A stretch of 64,000 nt of DNA from Mycetocola tolaasinivorans (GCF_003667565.1 NZ_RCUX01000005.1:124001-188000), one strand, 5' to 3'. Counted from the first letter of the stretch, positions 45,971 to 55,708 are shown. A program made the numbers and translations. Notes: a model not told the origin generated them from the sequence alone.

Positions 45971-45998
45971 GCACGCGAATGCCCGGAGATTTCTCACA

Positions 45999-46421
45999 CT
46001 AGATGACGTGCAGGTGCACAACCTGCCAGCGGGAATCCCCGCGCTCGAGGCGAATTGCGACCGCGATCGCGCTGCGTTCGGTCTGGGCGACAACGGCGGC
46101 TTCCACGACGTCTGGGGTGGGGTAACACAGGTGCGGGGTACCGAGTGAGTAGGCCGTGTGGTGGGGCCCCTGATTGCGCTGCGCCCTACTTCGCCGGGCG
46201 AGGGCGGCACGCAGCTCAAGGTGGGTGTATGTTTCGGTCGAGATCCAGTGCGCCAACTGGCTGACATCGCGGACACCACCGACCACCTCAAGTGCGGCGA
46301 GTGCCACACGCAGGACGATCGTGGGAACGGACGGACTGAGCAGGGGCGGGGATGCCGCGGCGGGCCCGCTGGGTGAGGACCGTTCGGGGCGAGACGCGGG
46401 CACGGGTGAGACGGAGGACAT
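45999..46421 (-). CDS. Rv3235-like family protein
   Basis: A 140-residue protein. The first 35 residues are Pro/Ser-rich and disordered; the rest (LRVALAALEVVGGVRDVSQLAHWISTETYTHLELRAALARR, GTPHLCYPTPDVVEAAVV) matches the Rv3235-like family found downstream of secA in many actinobacteria. Function is unknown. Convergent with secA. Confidence 0.8.
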   Translation of the reverse strand: MSSVSPVPASRPERSSPSGPAAASPPLLSPSVPTIVLRVALAALEVVGGVRDVSQLAHWISTETYTHLELRAALARRSRAQRNQGPHHTAYSLGTPHLCYPTPDVVEAAVVAQTERSAIAVAIRLERGDSRWQVVHLHVI

Positions 46422-46633
46422 ATGGTCCCATTTCTGAAGGGTGGCCGCGTGGTGCCGGGGGATGGGGCCGGGTGGCCCGAATGTGGCGACACTGGGTAAC
46501 CATCAAAACAGCGTTCCGCCACCCGCGGCGCACACCCGTGAGGCACTGTGTAAAACTATTGGTACCGAGACGGTGGGGGAAAGCTTCCGCGGGCCGTCAC
46601 ACCTGACCCCGCCGAGCATTCTAAACTGGGGGA

Positions 46634-48124
46634 ATGTCGACTCTCAGTGACCTCATCCACCGTCAGGGCCTTGCCAGCGAGGAAGACATCGATTGGCTGC
46701 ATATGCTCATCGGTGACGCCCAGCTGCTCGCCGACCTTGCGTTCGCGGATATCGTCATCTGGGCACCGACCTCGGACGGCTCCTTCGTCTCGATTTCGCA
46801 CCACCGCCCCTCGAGCGCCGCGACCCTGTTCTACCGCGATGTGGTGGGCCAGCGGGTGAAGCCGCAGTGGGCTGCCCAGGTTTCGAGCGCGTTTGAAGAC
46901 GGCAAGATTGTCGACTCCTCGTCTCCGGACTGGTACGAGGAAACCCCGACCCGCGTGCGCGCTGTCCCGGTGATGCGCCGCCTGACACCGAGCTCGGCCG
47001 AGAACGCCCCGCGGCCGATTGCCGTGCTGACCCGGCACACAAACCTCTCCGAGACCCGCACGCCGAGTCGTCAGGAACTCACCTTCAACGAGTGCGCCGA
47101 CGATCTGTTTGAAATGATCGCCGCCGGAGACTTCCCGGATCTCGGTGCGCCGAGCGGACCGCGCCGCGGTGCCCCGCGCGCGAACGACGGCCTGATTCGT
47201 CTGGATGTCGAGGGCATCACGACGTTCGCGAGCCCCAACGCGCTGTCCGCCTTCAACCGGATGGGTTTCGTGGATGAGCTGGAGGGGGAGTCCCTCGCCG
47301 AGGTCACCACGCAGATCCTGCCCGGTAAGCAGGACATCGACGAGTCGCTGCCGCTGGTGGTGACCGGCCGCGCCCCCTGGCGCACGGACATCGAGGCCCG
47401 CGGTGTAACCGTCTCGCTGCGCACCATTCCGCTGCGGCACCGGGGCGAGCGGGCCGGCGCGATCGTGCTGTGCCGCGACGTTTCCGAGCTGCGCCACCAG
47501 GAGCGCGAGCTGATCACCAAGGATGCGACGATCCGCGAGATCCACCACCGGGTGAAGAACAACCTGCAGACCGTGGCCTCGCTGCTGCGCATCCAGGCCC
47601 GTCGTGCCCGCACCGAGGAGGGCGCCGAGGCACTGACCCAGGCGATGCGCCGAGTGTCCGCGATCGCGGTGGTGCACGATACCCTCTCCGAGGGTCTGAA
47701 CCAGGCCGTGGACTTTGACGACGTGTTTGAGCGCGTGCTGATGCTGATCGCCGAGGTTGCCTCCTCACACAACACCAAGGTGCACCCGATCAAGACCGGT
47801 ACCTTCGGCGTGCTGCCGAGTGAGTACGCGACCCCGCTCGCGCTTGCGCTGACCGAGCTCGTGACCAACGCCGTGGAGCACGGCCTCGCCGGCCGCGAGG
47901 GCAAGGTCGAGATCGTCGCCCAGCGCGATGCCGAGACCCTGACCGTGCTGGTGCGCGACAACGGCGCCGGTTTGCCCGAGGGGCGCGTGGGCGCGGGCCT
48001 CGGTACCCAGATCGTGCGCACGCTGATCCAGGGCGAGCTCTCGGGCCGGATCGACTGGCACACCGTGATGGGCTCGGGCACCGAGGTTACCATCGAGGTG
48101 CCGATGCGGTTCATCCGCGGCTAG
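46634..48124 (+). CDS. pdtaS: Cytosolic sensor histidine kinase PdtaS
   Basis: A 496-residue soluble kinase: N-terminal GAF-like sensing domain (about 20-150), a PAS-like domain (about 180-285), then a HisKA_2 dimerisation domain with IREIHHRVKNNLQTVASLL (phospho-His near 304) and the ATPase region (ALTELVTNAVEHGLAG, VRDNGAGLPEG, GSGTEVTIEVP). In mycobacteria PdtaS phosphorylates the RNA-binding antiterminator PdtaR. Here 9 kb of sugar genes separate it from whiB1, which normally adjoins it. TAAACT 6 nt before ATG 46634 overlaps a GGGGGA site. Confidence 0.93.
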   Translation: MSTLSDLIHRQGLASEEDIDWLHMLIGDAQLLADLAFADIVIWAPTSDGSFVSISHHRPSSAATLFYRDVVGQRVKPQWAAQVSSAFEDGKIVDSSSPDWYEETPTRVRAVPVMRRLTPSSAENAPRPIAVLTRHTNLSETRTPSRQELTFNECADDLFEMIAAGDFPDLGAPSGPRRGAPRANDGLIRLDVEGITTFASPNALSAFNRMGFVDELEGESLAEVTTQILPGKQDIDESLPLVVTGRAPWRTDIEARGVTVSLRTIPLRHRGERAGAIVLCRDVSELRHQERELITKDATIREIHHRVKNNLQTVASLLRIQARRARTEEGAEALTQAMRRVSAIAVVHDTLSEGLNQAVDFDDVFERVLMLIAEVASSHNTKVHPIKTGTFGVLPSEYATPLALALTELVTNAVEHGLAGREGKVEIVAQRDAETLTVLVRDNGAGLPEGRVGAGLGTQIVRTLIQGELSGRIDWHTVMGSGTEVTIEVPMRFIRG

Positions 48125-48133
48125 TCGAGAACT

Positions 48134-48172
48134 AAAGAACGGTCGTCTCCGATGAGGAGACGACCGTTCTTT
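48134..48172. terminator. Bidirectional terminator, pdtaS / dehydrogenase gene
   Basis: A perfect 17-bp stem (AAAGAACGGTCGTCTCC and its complement) with a GATGA loop and A/T runs on both sides. Between convergent genes. Confidence 0.92.
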
Positions 48173-48177
48173 CGTGG

Positions 48178-49275
48178 CTAGCCCTGCGAAACCGCGGCCG
48201 GGCGCTCGGCGGTTGAGACGATGGGTACCGCGGTGCCGGTGTGGGCCGAGATCAGCACCGACTCCATGATTTCGAGCACGTGCAGGGCGAGGGCGCCGCT
48301 GGTGCGTGGGGTTTCGCCCGCCGGGGTGCCGGCGAAGTCGTCCAGCCCGATGCCGCGGGAGGCCTCGGGATACCCGGCCGATACCGGTAGGGTTTCCCAC
48401 CCGTCCTCTCCCAAGCGGCGGATCTGCACGTCACCGGCGAATCCGTTCGGGTCCGGCACGATCAGCGAGGCGGTTTCACCGTGGATCTCGATGTTCGAGG
48501 AGCGGGTGGCTACCGCGTCGAAGCTCATGAACAGCGTCGACAGCGCGCCCGACGCGTGGGTAAGGACACCGGTGACGTGGGAGTCGGTGCTCACCGGGAT
48601 GCGCTCCCCGGCACGCGGGCCGGAACCGATTGTGCGCTCATCACGGGTGTGGCTGGCCGCGCCGATCACCGAGGTGACCGGACCGAGTAGGGTGACCAGC
48701 GCTGTCACATAGTAGGGGCCCATATCCAGCAGCGGGCCACCACCGGGCACATAGTAGAAGTCCGGGTTTGGATGCCAGCGCTCATGCCCCGGGGTCACCA
48801 TGGTGGCGGTGGCGGAAATCGGGCGGCCAATCGCGCCGGCATCCACCGCCGCGCGGGCGGTCTGTACGCCGGTGCCCAGCACGGTATCGGGGGCAGAGGC
48901 CACCCGAACCCCGGCAGCCTCGGCGGCGGCCAGTACCTCGACGCCCTCGGCGACGGTGGCGGTGAGGGGTTTCTCCCCGTAGACGTCCTTCCCCGCGGCA
49001 ATGGCGCGCAGGGCGATATCGGCATGGGCGCGAGGAATCGTGAGGTTCAGCACCACGTCAACCTCGGGGTCGGCGAGGAGCTCATCCACCGTGAGGGCGC
49101 GTACGCCGGGAATCGGGGCGGCCTCGGCGACGCTGCGTGCGCGCTCCATGTCGAGATCGGCCACGGCGACCAGGTGCACGTTCGCGAGCTTTGGGAAGCT
49201 TGCGAGGTATTGCCCGGCGATCGCCCCCACCCCGATGATGCCCACTCGGGCGGGTGCGATTACCGACTGGCCCAC
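48178..49275 (-). CDS. Gfo/Idh/MocA family oxidoreductase (second in cluster)
   Basis: A 365-residue NAD(P)-dependent dehydrogenase. Rossmann fold at the start (VGIIGVGAIAGQYLASFP, NVHLVAVADLD), GKDVYGEKPLTATVAEG carries the conserved EKP lysine, followed by the C-terminal alpha/beta domain (DFYYVPGGGPLLDMGPYYVTALV). The start is GTG 49275, overlapping the end of the ThuA gene by 16 bases. Such enzymes oxidise sugars at C3 or cyclitols; together with ThuA they suggest keto-sugar chemistry. Confidence 0.88.
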   Translation of the reverse strand: MGQSVIAPARVGIIGVGAIAGQYLASFPKLANVHLVAVADLDMERARSVAEAAPIPGVRALTVDELLADPEVDVVLNLTIPRAHADIALRAIAAGKDVYGEKPLTATVAEGVEVLAAAEAAGVRVASAPDTVLGTGVQTARAAVDAGAIGRPISATATMVTPGHERWHPNPDFYYVPGGGPLLDMGPYYVTALVTLLGPVTSVIGAASHTRDERTIGSGPRAGERIPVSTDSHVTGVLTHASGALSTLFMSFDAVATRSSNIEIHGETASLIVPDPNGFAGDVQIRRLGEDGWETLPVSAGYPEASRGIGLDDFAGTPAGETPRTSGALALHVLEIMESVLISAHTGTAVPIVSTAERPAAVSQG

Positions 49276-49949
49276 AGCAGCCCCCGCTCGATGATGGTCT
49301 TCACGTTGGCATCCTGCAGCACCTCGACGCGGTGCCCCGGGGTGCTCACAAAGATGCGCCCGCGGCCCCACTGACGCGTCCAAATGGCGGGGGAGGTCAC
49401 CGGCCTGTTCCAGGCATCCCAGGGGCGTACGGCCTGCGTGGTGGTCGCGAGGACGTCATTGTAGTCGTCGGCGAGTACCCAGTACTGCTCGGTAGTGAGC
49501 TCGAAGTCCTCAATGCCCGCGACGATCGGGTGCTCCCGCTGCTCGGGCAGGATATTGACGGTGTGCGGCACATAGTTATCCGACTGCTCACCGATGCGCT
49601 CGTCCTCGTGCTTGCCGGGGTGGCAGGCGAACTGTCCGCCGATGAGCTGGAGGTAGTCGGCGTTGTTACGGTAGGAGTCGGCGATTCCGCCGTGCCAGCC
49701 GGCAAGACCCGTGCCGGCCTCCACGGCGCCGCGGAGCCCCTCGAACTCCTCCTTCTCGATCGTGGTCATGGTGTTGCACTGCACGATCAGGTCCACGGTC
49801 GCCAGATAGTCGGTGTCGGCGTAGACGGCGGTGGACTCCTCCACCCGCACGGTGAAACCGTTTGCTTCGAGGAAGGGGATGAAGAGGTTGGTGGCTTCGA
49901 CGGGCTGGTGTCCGTCCCAGCCGCCACGAACCACGAGGGCGTTTTTCAT
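49260..49949 (-). CDS. ThuA-domain protein
   Basis: A 229-residue protein of the ThuA family (class I amidotransferase-like fold): ALVVRGGWDGHQPVEATNLF, GLAGWHGGIADSYRNNADYLQLIGGQFACHPG, GRGRIFVSTPGHRVEVLQ. In rhizobia thuA and thuB act in catabolism of trehalose and related disaccharides through 3-keto derivatives. Sits between two Gfo/Idh/MocA dehydrogenase genes in one operon. AAGGAAAG precedes ATG 49949. Confidence 0.88.
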   Translation of the reverse strand: MKNALVVRGGWDGHQPVEATNLFIPFLEANGFTVRVEESTAVYADTDYLATVDLIVQCNTMTTIEKEEFEGLRGAVEAGTGLAGWHGGIADSYRNNADYLQLIGGQFACHPGKHEDERIGEQSDNYVPHTVNILPEQREHPIVAGIEDFELTTEQYWVLADDYNDVLATTTQAVRPWDAWNRPVTSPAIWTRQWGRGRIFVSTPGHRVEVLQDANVKTIIERGLLWASR

Positions 49950-49970
49950 GGGTGTACTTTCCTTAGGGGG

Positions 49971-51158
49971 TTACCGGAAAACCGGGGTGAAGGTGCTGTG
50001 ATCGGCGGAGCTGCGCTCCACCGCGTCGAGAACGCGCTGCACGCCGAGAGCCTCGGCGAAGGAGGGGGATGGCGCGGTACCCGCGCCGATCGCGGTCACC
50101 AGATCCACGACCTGGTGGGTGAACCCGTGCTCATAGCCGAGCCCGTGGCCCGCGGGCCACCAGTTCGCCGTGTACGGATGCACCGGTTCGGTGACGATGA
50201 TGCGCTGGAACCCCTGGGTGTGTGCGGGGGCGGTCCCGTCGAAGAACTCGAGGACGTTCATATCCTCAAAATCGAATGCGAGTGACCCGAGGGTGCCGTT
50301 GACCTCCAGCCGCACCGCGTTCTTCCGGCCGAGAGCGAAGCGGGTGGCCTCGAAAATGCCCACGGTGTTATCGGTGAAGCGGGCGGTGAACAGCGCCGCA
50401 TCGTCCACGGTCACGTCCGCGTACTCGCCATCGGTGGCCCCGGATCCGCCGAGCCCCACGTGCTCGCCGGCCACCGGCCGGCGGGTCACGAAGGTCTCCA
50501 GCAGCGCCGAGACGCCGGCGATATCGGTGCCGGTGACAAACTGGGCCGCGTCGATGATGTGGGCACCGATATCGCCGAGCGATCCCGACCCGGACTTTGT
50601 TTTATCCAGCCGCCAGGTCATCGGCGCGTTTTCATCGCTCAGCCAGTCCTGAAGATACTGGGCGCGCACCTGACGAACGGTGCCGAGGCGGCCCTCGGCC
50701 ACGAGCTGTCGGGCGAGAGTCAGCGCCGGTGTGCGACGGTAGGAGAAGCCGCACATCGAGAACACGCCGCGGGCCTCGGCCTCCTCGGCGGCGGCCGTCA
50801 TCTCCTCGGCCTCGGCCACCGAGTTCGCGAGCGGCTTTTCACACAGAACGTGCTTGCCCGCGGCGAGAGCCGCGAGGGCGATCTCTCGGTGGGTGTCACC
50901 CGGGGTGCAGATGTCGATGAGGTCGATGTCATCGCGCGCGATAACCTCACGCCAGTCGGTGCTTGCCTCGGCCCACCCGTACTTGCGGGCAGCGGCCGCG
51001 GTGGACTCGGGGTTGCGCCCGGCGATGACCGCGAGCTCCGGAGTGAGCGGGAGGTCAAAGAACCGGTGCGCGGTGCGCCAGGCGTGTGAGTGCATGGCAC
51101 CCATGAAGGCGGTGCCGATCATTGCCACGCGCAGGGCGGGGGCGGGGGAATTACTCAT
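49971..51158 (-). CDS. Gfo/Idh/MocA family oxidoreductase (first in cluster)
   Basis: A 395-residue dehydrogenase. Nucleotide-binding region VAMIGTAFMGAMHSHAW, then GKHVLCEKPLANSVAEAEE with the EKP motif and a longer C-terminal domain including SLGDIGAHIIDAAQFVTG and WPAGHGLGYEHGFTHQVVDL, seen in inositol/glucoside 3-dehydrogenase-like enzymes. ATG 51158 is preferred over 51176 because AGGAC is 5 bp upstream. It follows the permease gene by 7 bp. Confidence 0.88.
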   Translation of the reverse strand: MSNSPAPALRVAMIGTAFMGAMHSHAWRTAHRFFDLPLTPELAVIAGRNPESTAAAARKYGWAEASTDWREVIARDDIDLIDICTPGDTHREIALAALAAGKHVLCEKPLANSVAEAEEMTAAAEEAEARGVFSMCGFSYRRTPALTLARQLVAEGRLGTVRQVRAQYLQDWLSDENAPMTWRLDKTKSGSGSLGDIGAHIIDAAQFVTGTDIAGVSALLETFVTRRPVAGEHVGLGGSGATDGEYADVTVDDAALFTARFTDNTVGIFEATRFALGRKNAVRLEVNGTLGSLAFDFEDMNVLEFFDGTAPAHTQGFQRIIVTEPVHPYTANWWPAGHGLGYEHGFTHQVVDLVTAIGAGTAPSPSFAEALGVQRVLDAVERSSADHSTFTPVFR

Positions 51159-51165
51159 TACTGTC

Positions 51166-52068
51166 CTACTTTCCAAAACCGGCGGTCAGGCCGCCGAGAA
51201 GCTGTTTGCGACCCACGAGGTAGAGCACGAGCAGCGGAATGCTGGTGAGCACAACGCTCGCGAGGATCGCCGGAATGTTCATGCTGAACTCACCCTGGAA
51301 CGCCCACAGCGACAGCGGCAGCACCGCAACGTCGGCGCTCTGGGTCAGGATCAGGGGGAACAGGAAGCTGTTCCACACCTGCAGGCCCTGATAGATACCC
51401 ACGGTTACCAGCGCGGGCTTGACCAGCGGGAAGGCGAGCTTCCACAGCATCTGCCAGTTGCTGCAGCCATCCAACCGCATCGACTCGAACAGCTCATTGG
51501 GCACGTTGCGCATGAAGGTGTTCAGGATGATGACGGACAGCGGAATCGCGAACGCGATCGAGGGCAGGATCAGCGCGAGCAGGGTGTCATACATGTTCGC
51601 CCGGGTGACCATGAAGTAGATCGGGATGATGGTGGCCTGCAGCGGGATCGCGAGCCCCAGAAGAAACAGCGAGTTGGTGCCGGCGAGGAAGCGGGAGTGG
51701 CCGCGCACGATCGCGTAGGAGGCCATGAAGCACACCAGCAGGATGGGGATGACCGATCCGATGGTCACGATCGCGCTGTTCAGAAAGTAGCGTGCGAAAT
51801 CGTGCTCGAGCACCATCACATAGTTGTCGAGCGTGGGGCTAGCCGGCGGCAGCAGCGGGTTCGAGGAGTAGTACTCGGACTGCCGCTTGAGGCTCGTGAT
51901 GATCACGTAGTAGATGGGCAGGATGATGATCGCGAGCCAGATCCAGCCGCCGAGGCCGCCCAGAATGTTCGGGCGTTCCCGGCCACTGCGTGCGCGCGGC
52001 GGCCGTGCACCGGTGTTGGTGTTGGCATCGGACGGGGTGGTGCGCGGTGCGCTGAGCGTGCTCATCAT
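51166..52068 (-). CDS. Sugar ABC transporter permease, MalG type
   Basis: A 300-residue permease with about six helices, beginning with a variable cytoplasmic N-terminus (MMSTLSAPRTTPSDAN). The EAA loop reads PNELFESMRLDGCSNWQMLWKLAFPLVKPAL. It overlaps the upstream MalF-type gene by four bases. Part of a CUT1 transporter of unknown sugar. Confidence 0.93.
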   Translation of the reverse strand: MMSTLSAPRTTPSDANTNTGARPPRARSGRERPNILGGLGGWIWLAIIILPIYYVIITSLKRQSEYYSSNPLLPPASPTLDNYVMVLEHDFARYFLNSAIVTIGSVIPILLVCFMASYAIVRGHSRFLAGTNSLFLLGLAIPLQATIIPIYFMVTRANMYDTLLALILPSIAFAIPLSVIILNTFMRNVPNELFESMRLDGCSNWQMLWKLAFPLVKPALVTVGIYQGLQVWNSFLFPLILTQSADVAVLPLSLWAFQGEFSMNIPAILASVVLTSIPLLVLYLVGRKQLLGGLTAGFGK

Positions 52069-53054
52069 GCTCCCTCGGTCTGGCTGGCCCGGCGGTCCTT
52101 GCCGCCGAGTCGCTGAAGAATCAGGGCGAGGCTCACGCCGATCACCACGAGAATGACACCGAGCGCGCTGGCGGCACCCATGTCGTTGGCCTTGAACCCG
52201 GTGAGGTACATGTGCAGCGGCAGCAGTCGGGTTGCGTAGCCCGGGCCTCCGGTGGTGAGGATGAAGATGAGGTCGAAGTAGGTGAGCGAACCCACCACCA
52301 TCAGGGTGGAGGAGGTGATGATCGTGTACTTCAGCTGCGGCAGCGTGATGTGGAAGAACTGGGCGATGGTGCCGGCTCCGTCGATCCGGGCCGCCTCATA
52401 CATCGAGGCGGGAATCTGGCGCACGGCGCCCTGATAGATGAGGGTGTGGAACGGGATGAACTGCCAGGCGATCACGAAGATCACCACGAACAGCGCGAGG
52501 TCGGCGTTGCCCAGCCAGTCCTGGTTGAGCAGCGGAATGCCGAGCCCGGCCCCGAGACCGAAGTTGGGGTCGAGCAGGGCCTTGAATGCGATCGCGATGG
52601 CCGCCGAGCTGAGCAGCAGCGGCACGAAGTAGAAGACCGCGAGGAGCGCGCGGTAGCGCTGACGGCCGGCGACGAACGCGCCCAGCAGGATGCTGATCGG
52701 TGCCTGCACGATGTAGGAGAAGAACATGATCTTCGCGGTGACGACCAGGGCGTTGCCGGTGACCGGGTCGGTCAGGACGGTGGTCCAGCTGGAGAGCCCG
52801 GAGAAGGAGAGGTCGCTGATGCCGTCCCAGTTGGTAAAGGACAGGGCGATTACCCCGCCGAGCGGCAGCAGCGCGAAGGCCGAGAACATGATCAGCGCGG
52901 GGGCGGCGAACCACCCCGAGGGGCCGGACTGACCGGCCGCTCGGGTGGATCGCGCCGACCGGGTGGCCGGCGCGGAGGCGGGGCGTGCCGAACCCTGGGG
53001 GAGCTCGGCACGCGCCTCGGCGCGGGTCTTTTCGGGAGACGTGGTGGTGGACAT
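52065..53054 (-). CDS. Sugar ABC transporter permease, MalF type
   Basis: A 329-residue permease with a basic Ala/Ser/Arg-rich N-terminus (about 45 residues) and about six helices. The EAA loop is IPASMYEAARIDGAGTIAQFFHITLPQLKYT. It sits 9 bp after the binding-protein gene and is coupled to the MalG-type gene. Confidence 0.93.
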   Translation of the reverse strand: MSTTTSPEKTRAEARAELPQGSARPASAPATRSARSTRAAGQSGPSGWFAAPALIMFSAFALLPLGGVIALSFTNWDGISDLSFSGLSSWTTVLTDPVTGNALVVTAKIMFFSYIVQAPISILLGAFVAGRQRYRALLAVFYFVPLLLSSAAIAIAFKALLDPNFGLGAGLGIPLLNQDWLGNADLALFVVIFVIAWQFIPFHTLIYQGAVRQIPASMYEAARIDGAGTIAQFFHITLPQLKYTIITSSTLMVVGSLTYFDLIFILTTGGPGYATRLLPLHMYLTGFKANDMGAASALGVILVVIGVSLALILQRLGGKDRRASQTEGA

Positions 53055-53063
53055 GTGCGGGTG

Positions 53064-54368
53064 CTACTTCCCGAGGGTGGCGTTCATCGTGGTGGCGAAC
53101 TCCTGCGGGGTGATCTTCTTCAGGAAGATCTGCTCGAGGTTCGTGAGCATCGCCTCACCCTGTGCCGGGGGGAGCGCCTGATCCCAGGAGAGCTGGAAGT
53201 GCGGGGCGTTGGAGGCCATGTCGTAGACGAACGAGAGCCAGTCGGCGTTATCAGAGGACTTCAGCTTGGCCTCGACGCCCTGTACCACGGGTACGGCACC
53301 GGAGGCGATGATGTCATCCACGTACGCATCGTTGTTCAGCCCGTCGGCGAGGTAGGCCAGCGCGGCCTTCTTCTGTTCCTGGGTGGCCTTCGAGGAGATC
53401 GACCAGAAGTTGGTGGGGTTACCCACGATGTTCTTCGGGTCGCCCACCCCGCCGGCCACGGTCGGGAAGGTGGTGTAGCCGAGCTTGCCGTCCTTCACGA
53501 AGTCGGGGGAGTCGGTCTTGAAGGTCTGGTAGCTCCACGCGCCGTGCAGAACCATCGCGGCCTTGCCGGTGTGTACCAGCGCGAGGTCGGCACCGCTGTC
53601 GGAGGACACCGAGGCGAATCCGTTGATGAATCCGCCCGCGTCGACGAGCTGCTGAATCTTGGTGAGGGCCTCGATGATGGCCGGGTGCGACCAGGCGTCG
53701 GGCTTGCCATCCAGCACCGCCTGGAACGCCTCGGGCCCGCCGATGCGATCGGAGAGGTACTGCAGCCACATCAGGCTCGGCCACTTGGTCTGCGCGCCCA
53801 GTGAGAACGGTGCGATGCCCTTCGCGTTGAAGGTCTTAACGAGGTCGAGCAGATCATCCCAGGTCTTCGGCGGGGTGACCCCGGCGTCCGTGAACATCGC
53901 GGTGTTGTAGTAGAGCACGACCGGCTGCAGCTTGTTGTTCGGGATGGCGTAGGTCTTGCCGTCCACCGTGCCGTTCGCGAGAACCGAGGGGATGTACCGC
54001 TTCAGGACCTCGGGGTTCTCGGCGACGAAGTCGGAGAGATCCTCGATCTGCCCGGCCTTTACGAAGTCGGCGAGCACGCCGCCGCCCCAGCCGAACACGA
54101 ACGTGGGGCCCTCGCCCGCGCCGATTGCGGTGCGCAGCTTGGGCTTAAAGCCGTCCTTTGCGAACGCGTTGAAGTCGATCTTGAGGTCGGAGTGTTCCTT
54201 GTTCCAGGTTTCCACCGAGGTCTTCATCACGGTGGTGTCATCGCCGGTGAGGGCCCACATGGTGGCCGCTCCGGTGGTTTGGCCCGGGCCGCCGGATCCG
54301 CAGCCGGTGAGGGCGAGCGCCAGGGCGGCGCTTCCCGCGATGAGGGTGAGCAGGTTTCGTTTCTTCAT
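53064..54368 (-). CDS. Sugar ABC transporter solute-binding lipoprotein (CUT1)
   Basis: A 434-residue lipoprotein with lipobox LTGC (Cys23) and linker GSGGPGQTTGA. The family 1 fold is clear (TSVETWNKEHSDLKIDFNAF, GAGEGPTFVFGWGGGVLADFV, YAIPNNKLQPVVLYYNTAMFTDAG). First gene of the island's operon, divergent from a LacI repressor. No ATPase gene in the cluster. Start ATG 54368 begins the signal peptide (MKKRNLLTLIAGSAALALAL). Confidence 0.93.
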   Translation of the reverse strand: MKKRNLLTLIAGSAALALALTGCGSGGPGQTTGAATMWALTGDDTTVMKTSVETWNKEHSDLKIDFNAFAKDGFKPKLRTAIGAGEGPTFVFGWGGGVLADFVKAGQIEDLSDFVAENPEVLKRYIPSVLANGTVDGKTYAIPNNKLQPVVLYYNTAMFTDAGVTPPKTWDDLLDLVKTFNAKGIAPFSLGAQTKWPSLMWLQYLSDRIGGPEAFQAVLDGKPDAWSHPAIIEALTKIQQLVDAGGFINGFASVSSDSGADLALVHTGKAAMVLHGAWSYQTFKTDSPDFVKDGKLGYTTFPTVAGGVGDPKNIVGNPTNFWSISSKATQEQKKAALAYLADGLNNDAYVDDIIASGAVPVVQGVEAKLKSSDNADWLSFVYDMASNAPHFQLSWDQALPPAQGEAMLTNLEQIFLKKITPQEFATTMNATLGK

Positions 54369-54676
54369 TGAGACTCCAGTGCTAGGGGACGCGGGCCTGG
54401 AGGCACCGCGATCAAACAGAGGTTTCAACGCACCGCTTCGTCGTTGAAGCCGGTGAACAGCGCAGTGGTTGATCGTACAACCCGTTCGAAATAGTTTCGA
54501 ACACTTTTAGGTCGTGCTCGAAAGAATAGCCGCGACTCCGGGGGTGGTCAAGGGAAAGTTTGCGAATAATCACCTGATATCCACCCGCACCGCGATGAAC
54601 GTGGTAGGAATAGGCAACGAATAACTTTCGAGCCCGCGATCGAAGCGGATCCGGGCATCAGGCGAATGGAGCTGGC
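54369..54676. promoter_or_regulatory. 308-bp divergent control region, sugar island / LacI
   Basis: Contains a perfect 19-nt inverted repeat, GTTCGAAA-TAG-TTTCGAAC (54484-54502), resembling LacI-family operators. A further pair of related half-sites in inverted orientation, GCTCGAAAG (54516-54524) and CTTTCGAGC (54625-54633), lies about 100 bp apart. This arrangement would allow the LacI protein to bind both ends and loop the DNA. No gene is visible in the gap. Confidence 0.65.
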
Positions 54677-55708
54677 ATGACGGATCATCGGATCACCCTC
54701 GCGGAGATTGCGGCGCTCGCCGAGGTGTCACCCAGCACCGTCTCCAAGGTGCTCAATCAGCGAGACGACGTGGCCGCGAGTACCCGGCGGCGGGTTCAGG
54801 CCGTGCTGGATCGCGAAAACTACGCGGTGCCCGGGCGGCGCATGCCCGCGGTGCAGGATCACCCGCTGGTGGACTTTGTGACCTCAAACCTCGACAACGC
54901 CTATGGAGTCGAGGTGCTGCGCGGGGTGGTGCGGTACGCGGAGAGTACCGACGTCGAGGTCGTGGTGAGTCGCATGCCCGATGCGCGGGTACGCCGTGAT
55001 CAGCCCGCGGCCTGGGCGGAACGCGTGGTGGCCTCGGGGCGGCGCGGAATGATTCTCGTGACCTCGGACCTCACCGCCGAGGAGCTCGCGGAGTTTCGCG
55101 CGCGCTCGGTATCGCTCGTGGTCATCGACCCGCTGAACCCGCTGCCGGGCGAGCACGTGAGCGTCGGATCTACAAACTGGGCGGGCGGACGCACCGCGGT
55201 GGATCACCTGATCGAGCACGGACACCGGCGGATCGGCTATATCGGCGGCCCGGAATCGGCCGAGTGCAACACCGCGCGCTTCAACGGCTACCTGGGTGCG
55301 CTGCGCGCCGCGGGCATCGCGGTGCGGGACGAATACATCACCGGCACCTCGTTCGGCCCCGAGGCTGGTATCGCCGGGCTGCGCCACTTCATGGCGCTCG
55401 AGGAACCACCCACCGCGGTGTTCGCCGGCAGCGACTCGACCGCGGTGGGCCTCATCCAGGAGGCCCGTCGCCTCGGCGTGCGTATCCCCGAGGATCTCTC
55501 GATCGTCGGCTACGACGGCACCTCGCTGAGTGAGCAGACCGTGCCGCGCCTGACCACCGTGCAGCAGCCGCTTCAGGAAATGGGGCGTACCGCCCTGCGC
55601 CTGGTGCTCAGCCAGGCCGCGGGGGACGACCTGGGTTCGCACCACATCGAGCTCGCCACGCACCTGATCGAGCGCGACTCGGTGGCGACGCTCACGCCCG
55701 CACCGTAG
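54677..55708 (+). CDS. LacI family transcriptional repressor
   Basis: A 343-residue repressor: N-terminal HTH (ITLAEIAALAEVSPSTVSKVLNQRDDVAASTRRRVQAVL), then the sugar-binding domain (VDFVTSNLDNAYGVEVLRGVVRYAES, FAGSDSTAVGLIQEARRLGVRIPEDLSIVGYDG, VPRLTTVQQPLQEMGRTALRLVL). It is divergent from the transporter/ThuA operon, and matching palindromes lie in between. Ribosome-binding site GGAG precedes ATG 54677. Confidence 0.93.
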   Translation: MTDHRITLAEIAALAEVSPSTVSKVLNQRDDVAASTRRRVQAVLDRENYAVPGRRMPAVQDHPLVDFVTSNLDNAYGVEVLRGVVRYAESTDVEVVVSRMPDARVRRDQPAAWAERVVASGRRGMILVTSDLTAEELAEFRARSVSLVVIDPLNPLPGEHVSVGSTNWAGGRTAVDHLIEHGHRRIGYIGGPESAECNTARFNGYLGALRAAGIAVRDEYITGTSFGPEAGIAGLRHFMALEEPPTAVFAGSDSTAVGLIQEARRLGVRIPEDLSIVGYDGTSLSEQTVPRLTTVQQPLQEMGRTALRLVLSQAAGDDLGSHHIELATHLIERDSVATLTPAP

